From: Planctomycetota bacterium | Lineage (GTDB): Bacteria > Planctomycetota > J058 > JARGOJ01 | Direction: 5' to 3' | NCBI GenBank assembly: GCA_029210225.1 | Contig: JARGOJ010000474.1 | Coordinates: forward strand, 1 to 7,022 | Length of the DNA: 7,022 nt | In this document: piece by piece, positions 1 through 5,634 of the stretch | Position numbering within the stretch: the stretch's first letter is position 1 | How the letters are laid out: every line of letters starts with the position of its first letter | Made by a program: the position numbers and the translations under genes | The notes under the pieces: generated by a model | Database searches by the model: none | Told to the model about the DNA's origin: nothing | What the model saw: only the letters and a program-made list of their open reading frames with translations

Positions 1-713
1 ACAGTAGAGTCACAGTTTCCGGAGAAGTGGTGTTCTATTCCAAGGAGCAGGGTGAGTTCACCCTGCCCAAGTCAGAGAGAAGCCATAGGATTGTTCGATA
101 CATCGATGGGCTCGCCTACGTGCTTCGCCAACACAGAAGCAGTGTCTTCGTCTTCAAAGACAGCAAACTTGAATTGGTGCCTGGCAAGATATGGAGAGGT
201 GACGTTATCACCGACGAAGACATCCCCGAAGCCAAGCTAGACAATCCTCACTTTTGGAGTCATGAAATTTCCTATGATGAAACAGAGCCAAGAAAAGCGA
301 CTAAGATTGAATTCAGCAACGGCGACCAGAAAATGGAATTCACCGCGACTCGAACTTGGATTCACTATTCACCGACTGGTTTCTACATTATCGATAAAGA
401 GGGTGTTTGCTTCATCAGCGTGAAGACGAGGAAGAAAAAAGTCGTTCTCAAGCGCTCAGGCAAGGGCCTCATCGAAATTGAGCCAAACAATCACTATTGG
501 CGAAACCTTTGCTTCTACTTTGATGACGGACGTATTGGCAGCTTGAACACCGAGACCGATAAAATGATTGAGATCTCCGCGACCGAGTCGAGCATTGTCC
601 CAATGCTCTTAATGAGCAACGACACGCTGATCTACATCGACAACAAAAATGATTGGTATTACCGATCAGGCCAGTCCAATGTGAAGCTCTTTGATTTAGG
701 CGTAAAAAAGTGA
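1..713 (+). CDS. Beta-propeller-like protein, 5'-truncated, function unknown
   Basis: The reading frame is open from base 3 to a TGA at 711-713, so the gene enters from the left and its real start is outside the window. A GTG at 27-29 could act as a start, but the residues before it (SRVTVSGE) continue the same beta-strand pattern and the purine-rich stretch abuts it too closely for a ribosome binding site. The visible part is about 237 residues. It has recurring strand-turn-strand units with aromatic and acidic turns: DGLAYVLRQHRSSVFVFK, then a unit starting TGFYIIDKEG, then LCFYFDDGRIGSLNTET, then LIYIDNKNDWYYRSG. This spacing resembles blades of a WD40- or DPP-IV-like beta-propeller, but no family signature is recognised. 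No membrane segment is seen in the visible part. It converges on the receiver-kinase gene with 13 bases between stops. Its base composition is poorer in G and C than its neighbour's: 23 of 60 in 601-660 against 33 of 60 in 901-960. Confidence 0.75.
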   Translation, partial: SRVTVSGEVVFYSKEQGEFTLPKSERSHRIVRYIDGLAYVLRQHRSSVFVFKDSKLELVPGKIWRGDVITDEDIPEAKLDNPHFWSHEISYDETEPRKATKIEFSNGDQKMEFTATRTWIHYSPTGFYIIDKEGVCFISVKTRKKKVVLKRSGKGLIEIEPNNHYWRNLCFYFDDGRIGSLNTETDKMIEISATESSIVPMLLMSNDTLIYIDNKNDWYYRSGQSNVKLFDLGVKK

Positions 714-726
714 TTGCGCCAAGAGC

Positions 727-2952
727 CTAAAGCTCTGGAAACAAGCCTCCGAATGCCTGAGTCGTCTGATCATGACGATCGACAAGAACCTGGAATTGGT
801 GCTGAGCACTCGATTCCGGGTTCTTTAGGTAATGGGGCAAATGCTGCCGCCACCACTTCTCAGCCTTGTGGCGATCCCAAGGTTTGGCAGCATGGACTTC
901 CTCCAAACGCTTCAACAACTCCGACACATCGCAGCGCTGGTCCGCTTGCTTCTCCAAACAATGCAGAACAATCGCATCGAGATTAGCCGGAATATAATTT
1001 TTCCCGACCCGAGAAGGAGCCTTGGGCTTCTCTTTCAAATGCTTGAAGAGCAATTGAACCCGACCCTCTGCAGAAAAGACATCCTGCCCGGTCAATAGGC
1101 GATAGGCCACACAACCCAGCGAATAAACATCCGCCCTCCCATCTAAGTCTCCTTGGCCAATAATCGCCTCCGGAGCCATGTATCCCGGTGTGCCGAGACA
1201 AAACTCTGCATTCACGCCTTCCGCATTGTCCGAGTCATTGACGCTCGACTTAACAATTCCAAAGTCCAAGACCTTCAGGAAATCAAACTCATTCCCTGCG
1301 CGGCAAATGTAGAGATTTCCAGGCTTAATGTCCCTATGAACCAAGTTCGTTTGGTGCGCTTCTTCCAAAGATCGACAAGCTTGAATCAGGAACCAGACCA
1401 CCCGCTCAAATGGAAGAGTCTTGTGATGCAGCGCGAGTATTTCCAGATCCAGTCCGCTCAAATACTCCATCACATAATAGAAGTCACCGTTCGCGCTGAG
1501 TCCATAATCAAACAGCGTCACTGTATTGGGAGAATTAAGATTGGCCGTCGCCTTCGCCTCGCGCTCGAAGCGGCGAAAGATATCCTCCGAGGCCTCATCA
1601 CTTTCAACATCCGTTCGAATGAGCTTGACCGCAGCCGGACGGGCCAGCAGCTTATGTTTCGCCAGCCAAACCTCACCCATTCCCCCAGAGCTCAATTTAT
1701 GAACGAGATCATAGCCGCCGAGTGCTTCAGAATGCTCAATGGAGCCTTCTTCCAATTCCAAAGTGGGCGTGCTGGCTAGCATCACCGCTCGTTCAACAAG
1801 GCTCTTCAGCTCCACAATGTTTCCGGGCCAATGATAGTCTTTCAACTTCTGCAGGCTCTCGCTTGAAAAGCCGTTCACGACTTTCCCAAGGCGGCGGGCT
1901 TGTTGACCCACAAAGCTGTCGATGAGCAGGTCCAAATCGTCAATGCGCTGCAACAGAGTGGGAAGCGCCTTCTCTCGTTTATGGAGTAAATGATAAAGAT
2001 CGGGATCAAAACTGTGATTCCGTGTTGCTTCCGTCAAATCACGAGAGGAGAAAGCGATGATCCGCACTGCTTGACGATTCATAGCCAATCCATCGTTCTC
2101 TTTGGCCTTCGCAGTCAGAATCCCATAGAGCAGCTCCTGGGTCGTTATTGACAACTCTGAAACTTCATCGAGGAAGAGGGTTCCACCTAGCGCGAGGTCA
2201 AATTTTCCCTTACCCCGGCCCTGACTCCTCGGATGAAAACTGCCGAAGAGCGCCTCATCGTTTCGAATGCTCACGCACTCAACATAAATGAACGCTTTAT
2301 GACTCCGCTTCGATTGCTTGTGAATGGCGCGAGCGAACGATTCTTCACCGGTGCCCACCGGGCCATGCATGAGGACCGGGTCACTGCATTCGGCGACCGA
2401 TGCGAGGAAACTGCGAAGCTCTCGGATGGCCTCGCTGTGTCCGATGAGAGGTCCTTGGATGTGGCGATCAGCGTCTTCGAGCAGCTCTTGCGCCACGGTT
2501 AACTCGTGCTCAAGCTGGAGGTTCTTGGCAATAAGCTGCTTCCTCAACCGCTTCAAGGTCAAGTGAGTTTCCACCCTGGCAATGATCTCGGCCCTTTCGA
2601 AGGGCTTGGTGATGTAATCCACCGCGCCTTCTTGAAAGCCACGCACCTTATTTTGAGTTTGATCAAGGGTTGAGAGAAAGATGATGGCGCACTCCACTGT
2701 CCGTGGATCGTCCTTCAGTTTCTTGCAGGCTTCAAAGCCGTCCATCACGGGCATCACAATGTCGAGGAGAATCAGCGTGGGTTGGTGTTCAATCGCCATC
2801 GTGACGGCCTCGGCCCCGTTGCTCGCCAAGATGAGTTTATGGCCGGTTTCCTCAAGGGCGATTTGCAAAACACGTAAATTGATGGGGCTATCATCCACCA
2901 AGAGAATGCACTCACCCTTTGAATTAGCTTTGTCAGGCTGCCCTGCGTCCAT
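727..2952 (-). CDS. Receiver / degenerate NtrC-type AAA+ / Ser-Thr protein kinase fusion
   Basis: A predicted cytoplasmic signalling protein of 741 residues with three domains. Residues 14-132 are a response-regulator receiver with acidic pair D20/D21, phospho-acceptor D64 (LLDIVMPVMDG), S94 and K116 (YITKPF), so it looks competent. A charged helical linker spans about 132-165. Residues 168-397 match the sigma-54-interacting AAA+ family (GGTLFLDEV Walker B at 256-264, WPGN at 375-378), but Walker A reads GPVGTGEE with E203 for lysine, GAFTGA is missing near 237-250, the arginine-finger positions are D316 and L322, and the sensor II arginine is V380. Residues 414-686 are a Hanks-type kinase with a complete catalytic set: GGMGEV 423-428, K443, E465, HRDIKPGN 539-546, DFG 563-565, APE 593-595. 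A Trp-rich tail follows. There is no helix-turn-helix domain. The ATG at 2952 is the only standard start after an upstream in-frame TGA; no clear Shine-Dalgarno precedes it. Inference: receiver phosphorylation gates the kinase. Confidence 0.93.
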   Translation of the reverse strand: MDAGQPDKANSKGECILLVDDSPINLRVLQIALEETGHKLILASNGAEAVTMAIEHQPTLILLDIVMPVMDGFEACKKLKDDPRTVECAIIFLSTLDQTQNKVRGFQEGAVDYITKPFERAEIIARVETHLTLKRLRKQLIAKNLQLEHELTVAQELLEDADRHIQGPLIGHSEAIRELRSFLASVAECSDPVLMHGPVGTGEESFARAIHKQSKRSHKAFIYVECVSIRNDEALFGSFHPRSQGRGKGKFDLALGGTLFLDEVSELSITTQELLYGILTAKAKENDGLAMNRQAVRIIAFSSRDLTEATRNHSFDPDLYHLLHKREKALPTLLQRIDDLDLLIDSFVGQQARRLGKVVNGFSSESLQKLKDYHWPGNIVELKSLVERAVMLASTPTLELEEGSIEHSEALGGYDLVHKLSSGGMGEVWLAKHKLLARPAAVKLIRTDVESDEASEDIFRRFEREAKATANLNSPNTVTLFDYGLSANGDFYYVMEYLSGLDLEILALHHKTLPFERVVWFLIQACRSLEEAHQTNLVHRDIKPGNLYICRAGNEFDFLKVLDFGIVKSSVNDSDNAEGVNAEFCLGTPGYMAPEAIIGQGDLDGRADVYSLGCVAYRLLTGQDVFSAEGRVQLLFKHLKEKPKAPSRVGKNYIPANLDAIVLHCLEKQADQRCDVSELLKRLEEVHAAKPWDRHKAEKWWRQHLPHYLKNPESSAQHQFQVLVDRHDQTTQAFGGLFPEL

Positions 2953-2971
2953 GAATGGCTCGATTTCTCAT

Positions 2972-2995
2972 TCCCCGGGGACTCATTTGCATGAG
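2972..2995. repeat. Two abutting inverted repeats upstream of the receiver-kinase start
   Basis: TCCCCGGGGA (2972-2981) is a perfect 10-base palindrome. It is followed directly by CTCAT-TTGC-ATGAG (2982-2995), 5-base arms around a 4-base loop. Together they lie 20 to 43 bases upstream of the ATG at 2952. In the minus-strand transcript an extra ATGAG (2967-2971) follows the GC palindrome, so the CTCAT arm has two possible partners. This could be an operator or an RNA structure in the translation initiation region. The repeats are seen directly; a role is inferred. Confidence 0.4.
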
Positions 2996-3131
2996 CGTGT
3001 GTCTATGTAGCTCTCTGCCCGAGCTTTCACTGCGACGATAAAAGATCTCGCAGCTAACAAAGATCACTTTTTCTTCTCCCTGTCGAGGCCAATTTACCAA
3101 GCGCTTGAATATTGGGCAGCGACTGATGCCT

Positions 3132-3156
3132 AAAAACCAAGGACCCCAAAGGTCCT
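3132..3156 (-). terminator. Terminator-like hairpin on the minus strand
   Basis: On the minus strand AGGACC and GGTCCT form a 6-bp stem around the loop TTTGG, followed by TGG and then five T residues (A3132-A3136 on the plus strand). The stem has four G:C pairs. The T-tract is offset by three bases, so it would be a moderate intrinsic terminator. It points away from the L31 gene and lies about 180 bases upstream of the receiver-kinase start, so it would stop a minus-strand transcript starting in or near the 5' end of the L31 gene. No known gene needs it there. Confidence 0.35.
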
Positions 3157-3252
3157 AACTTCCTCCCTCCGGCCTCATTGACCTCGCTTTGCCCGAATCG
3201 AAGGAACTGTTCGAAGCTTTCCTCTTGTTTTTCCGAGTGTCTTCTGATAGAG

Positions 3253-3307
3253 TTCTCCGGCTTTCACGGAGAAAGACCGCCTTACAGCATATTTGTAGGT
3301 GTCTCCG
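3253..3307 (+). promoter_or_regulatory. Possible leader RNA structure upstream of the L31 gene
   Basis: TTCTCCG (3253-3259) and CGGAGAA (3267-3273) form a 7-bp hairpin with loop GCTTTCA. A second TCTCCG at 3302-3307 could pair with the same CGGAGA arm instead, giving two mutually exclusive folds about 110-160 bases before the L31 start. Leader RNA motifs upstream of L31 genes are known in several phyla and are thought to bind L31 itself. Whether this one belongs to that class, or is even transcribed, cannot be told from this single sequence. Confidence 0.25.
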
Positions 3308-3415
3308 TTCTATAAGAGAAACACACTTCCACGGCTCTCCATGAGCGCCAAAAATGTTGAGAAAACCCGGAGCAGATTGCCCGTTTTCTTCACGTATAAG
3401 GATTGAGAGATTCAA

Positions 3416-3721
3416 ATGAAAGAAGGTATTCACCCCAAATACCGAGATGTCGTGTTCATGGATGTGGGTGCTGACTTTGCATATGTCACACGCTCCACCG
3501 TCCACACTAAGGACACGATCAAGTGGAAAGATGGCAAAGAGTATCCACTCTACAAAGTGGCGATTTCTTCAGCCTCTCATCCTTTCTATACCGGTAAGCA
3601 GAGGTTTGTGGATTCCACTGGACGGATCGAAAAATTCCGCCAGCGTTACCAGCTCAACGATGCAGCAAGCATGCTCGAAAGCTTGCAGAAGAAGAAGCAA
3701 GAAGAAAAGAAGCCGAGCTAA
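3416..3721 (+). CDS. rpmE2: 50S ribosomal protein L31, type B (zinc-independent form)
   Basis: A complete 101-residue protein of the large ribosomal subunit, at the central protuberance and the bridge to the small subunit. Family signatures are MKEGIHPKYRDVVF at the N terminus, TRSTV, the YPLYKVAISSASHPFYTGKQ block at about 42-61, and RFVDSTGRIEKFRQRY. This is the type B form. It has no cysteine at all, so it cannot form the Cys4 zinc site of type A L31. Beyond the usual end of the family (FRQRY) it carries about 22 extra residues, ending in a Lys/Glu-rich tail (KKKQEEKKPS). The ATG at 3416 is supported by GAGAG at 3405-3409, six bases upstream. It stands alone as a single-gene unit: the flanking genes are on the opposite strand and a strong terminator follows. 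In some bacteria type B copies are induced by zinc shortage through Zur, but I see no Zur-like palindrome here. Confidence 0.96.
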   Translation: MKEGIHPKYRDVVFMDVGADFAYVTRSTVHTKDTIKWKDGKEYPLYKVAISSASHPFYTGKQRFVDSTGRIEKFRQRYQLNDAASMLESLQKKKQEEKKPS

Positions 3722-3769
3722 GCTCTGCTTTAATATTGCTCACTCGGCCGCACACCGGTCGCAGAACTT

Positions 3770-3791
3770 GGGGTCTTTATGACCCCTTTTT
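3770..3791 (+). terminator. Intrinsic terminator of the L31 gene
   Basis: GGGGTC (3770-3775) and GACCCC (3781-3786) make a perfect 6-bp GC-rich stem with loop TTTAT, followed directly by five T residues (3787-3791). It lies about 50 bases past the L31 stop codon in the same orientation. Confidence 0.85.
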
Positions 3792-3812
3792 CTATTTCGA
3801 CCAGGCTCCCCG

Positions 3813-3838
3813 AAAAGCGACAACTAAGACTTGTCGCT
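3813..3838 (-). terminator. Terminator of the kinase/exported-protein operon, overlapping the stop codon
   Basis: Read on the minus strand, AGCGACAA (3838-3831) pairs with TTGTCGCT (3823-3816) in a perfect 8-bp stem with loop GTCTTAG, followed by TTT (3815-3813). The T-run is short, so this may be a weak intrinsic terminator or an end-protecting hairpin. The TAG stop codon of the exported-protein gene (3826-3824) is the last three bases of the loop, so the upstream arm is coding and the downstream arm is not. Confidence 0.6.
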
Positions 3839-5590
3839 ATTCAGGCTCTTTAAGAACGCAGAGATCTCGTCGACAAGAGGCCCTAGCTCCAAGCTCACCT
3901 GGCTTCTCTGCTTCGCCTCCTGCAATCGATTCATGGAAAGCAAAGTCTTGGCGTCATCGGTTGTTTTGGTGAGGTGCTTCGTCAATATTCGAAGGGCGCC
4001 CCGAAGCGCGAGCTCATCGCGCTGATTTTTAAGCTCAGCGACAGCTCGCTTTAGCTCGCCAAAGCGACTCTTGATGTTCTTCCAATCCCAATCGGCGCAG
4101 ACCAACATGAGATCGCGAGCCTTGCGATGGGCCGAGCTGTTCACCTTCCAGCGACGCTCTAGAGATTCTAGTTTTTGTTTCGGAGTCTCCCAAGTCGGGT
4201 CGGCCAAACACGCCTGACGAAGCTTCGCCAGCGCCATTGAGACATTGTTCTTCGCCAGATAAGTGTTCGCCTCAAGGATGGCCTTCTCCGACTTCTTACG
4301 CGCTAAGACTCGATCTTTCATCGCGTTAAGTTGCGCCGCCACCAAGGTCACATCGAGGCGCTTCTCATCCCGCTCTATCTGCTTCTCTAAGCGCTCGACA
4401 AAGGCTGAAATGTCTTGCTTTGCTGATCGTGCGCTTGCGTTCAAGGTCTTGACCTGTCGCTTAAGACCCGCCATATGCTTCGCCTCGCTTTGAAAGGTCT
4501 CAAGGACCTTTTGGGCGTAGACATACTTTCTGTCATTGATCGCCTGTTGAACGTCTTCGAGAGCGACCTCGCGTAGCAAGATGAGGTCCTCTATCTGTTG
4601 GCGAATTCGACTCAACTCAATGTGATATTTGCTCAGATCCTCACGACGCTTGAGACGCAAGGTCATAACTCGGTCAGCCCAGTCCTTCGCAGCCACCACG
4701 GGAAATCGAGCGAGAATCAGCGAGTTGAAGCGGATCTGGAGCGTCTGAATCCCCGAGCTCTTGAAGCGCAAGGTGAGGCGACCCCGACCGTCGGTCACCC
4801 CAACATACTCATAGTTCTTCTCGCGCTTCTGATAGATCTGATAGCCACGGAGCGCTCGACCTTCCTGACGATCAACGAGGAGCAATTGGAGGGGAATGGT
4901 CGGGTCGACTTGAAGCGGGACTGCGAAGTCCTCAAAGCGCCGCTCATCGGTGCTCCAGAGTTTGCCGCTGTGAAGGGTGCCAAGGACAGTTCGACCATCT
5001 CCAGAGATATTAGTCGCCTCAAAATAGGTCCAGGCCAGAGTCTTTCCCCGCGCTCGCCCTTTCCTTCGGCGAGCGACCCGGAAGACATCTCCTTTTTTAA
5101 CCCGCGCTCCAGAACTCCCAAGCAATGAGAGCTTCGCTGTCCTCGCGCCCGTTTTCTTTAGCCGACCAAGCGGCGTAATCACCACCTTTAAGGACTTCAT
5201 GAGAGCGAGGGGGACCGCATTGAGGAAAAGGACCGTCTGCTCATCTTTGGCGACGATGGTGTTCTCTAAGTCGCGAAAACACTCCATTTGAATTTTGTAG
5301 CCGCGAAAATGACGGATCACCGTCACCGAAATGACATCTCGGAATGCTTTCGATGCGCTCTTCTTTGATGGGGACAGGCGGAACCCGAAGCCATCTTTGA
5401 CAACAGCCTCTTTAACCTGATATCCCCAACTGTCCAGGTGGACCTGCTGCACTTCCTTTGGATAGGATTTCCAGCGCAGTTCAATCACTCGCTTCGACGC
5501 TAAATCGTCTCCCCAGGCAACGTCCCCTGCATAGACTGATACAAAGAGGGCCGCCAAAATCAGCGTCGTCAATCGTGAGAATCGGGTCAT
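3824..5590 (-). CDS. Exported protein with beta domains and helical TPR-like C-terminal half
   Basis: 588 residues, not matching a family I can name. The ATG at 5590 is chosen because it gives a typical signal peptide: MTRFSR, a hydrophobic core at 8-20, and possible cleavage after A21 or G27. The frame extends upstream to 5731, but that would bury the signal and overlap the kinase gene. Residues about 30-150 are mixed beta. Residues 155-225 contain a KKGDVFRVARRRKG turn typical of small SH3-like barrels. Residues 226-315 resemble a carboxypeptidase-regulatory-like beta-sandwich (GVTDGRGRLTLRF at 264-276). Residues 316-588 are helical and highly charged, with TPR-like spacing near 350-383, 436-480 (ANTYLAKNNVSMALAKLRQA, then a DP pair) and 549-585. 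No lipobox and no second membrane segment are seen, so a periplasmic or extracellular place is likely. It follows the tandem kinase by 44 bases on the same strand and probably shares its mRNA. The purine stretch before the start is weak as a ribosome binding site. Confidence 0.85.
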   Translation of the reverse strand: MTRFSRLTTLILAALFVSVYAGDVAWGDDLASKRVIELRWKSYPKEVQQVHLDSWGYQVKEAVVKDGFGFRLSPSKKSASKAFRDVISVTVIRHFRGYKIQMECFRDLENTIVAKDEQTVLFLNAVPLALMKSLKVVITPLGRLKKTGARTAKLSLLGSSGARVKKGDVFRVARRRKGRARGKTLAWTYFEATNISGDGRTVLGTLHSGKLWSTDERRFEDFAVPLQVDPTIPLQLLLVDRQEGRALRGYQIYQKREKNYEYVGVTDGRGRLTLRFKSSGIQTLQIRFNSLILARFPVVAAKDWADRVMTLRLKRREDLSKYHIELSRIRQQIEDLILLREVALEDVQQAINDRKYVYAQKVLETFQSEAKHMAGLKRQVKTLNASARSAKQDISAFVERLEKQIERDEKRLDVTLVAAQLNAMKDRVLARKKSEKAILEANTYLAKNNVSMALAKLRQACLADPTWETPKQKLESLERRWKVNSSAHRKARDLMLVCADWDWKNIKSRFGELKRAVAELKNQRDELALRGALRILTKHLTKTTDDAKTLLSMNRLQEAKQRSQVSLELGPLVDEISAFLKSLNSDKS

Positions 5591-5634
5591 TCTTCTACAC
5601 CGGTCTGAGGAGAGGATTGAGCTTAGGAGAAACA

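Larger units (their letters stand above)
2953..3415. other. Divergent intergenic region with several inverted repeats
   Basis: This 463-base stretch separates the minus-strand receiver-kinase gene from the plus-strand L31 gene and must hold the control sequences of both. I see no convincing coding region. It contains adjacent palindromes near the receiver-kinase start, an imperfect hairpin at 3032-3051 (GCGA and TCGC arms enclosing a further GAT/ATC pairing with one bulged C), a minus-strand terminator-like hairpin at 3132-3156 and a 7-bp hairpin at 3253-3273. TATAAG occurs at 3311-3316 and again at 3395-3400, each a possible -10 element for the L31 gene, but neither has a well-spaced -35 match, so no promoter is called. 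No sigma-54 (GG-N10-GC) promoter was recognised. Confidence 0.6.

Noticed and set aside
722..736. AGAGC / GCTCT hairpin at the left convergent junction as a terminator
   Set aside because: The stem is only 5 bp with a CTAAA loop and no T-tract follows on either strand, so it would not act as an intrinsic terminator.
1153..1779. Plus-strand open frame of 208 codons opposite the kinase and AAA+ regions
   Set aside because: It lies wholly inside the certain receiver-kinase gene on the other strand and shows no domain motif.
1762..2451. Calling the receiver-kinase protein a functional sigma-54-dependent transcription activator
   Set aside because: The GAFTGA loop, Walker A lysine, arginine fingers and DNA-binding domain needed for that role are all absent.
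3291..3400. Two TATAAG boxes (3311-3316 and 3395-3400) as L31 promoters
   Set aside because: Neither has a -35 element at suitable spacing, and the second lies only 15 bases before the start codon, so neither is called as a promoter.
3155..3505. Minus-strand reading frame of 116 codons antisense to the L31 start
   Set aside because: It overlaps the certain L31 coding region, starts with GTG with no ribosome binding site, has no recognisable motif and looks like random sequence. Only its ending at a terminator-like hairpin is kept, as a finding.
4598..5128. Plus-strand open frame of 176 codons opposite the exported-protein gene
   Set aside because: It is antisense to a gene with signal peptide and domain structure, and its own translation has no recognisable features.
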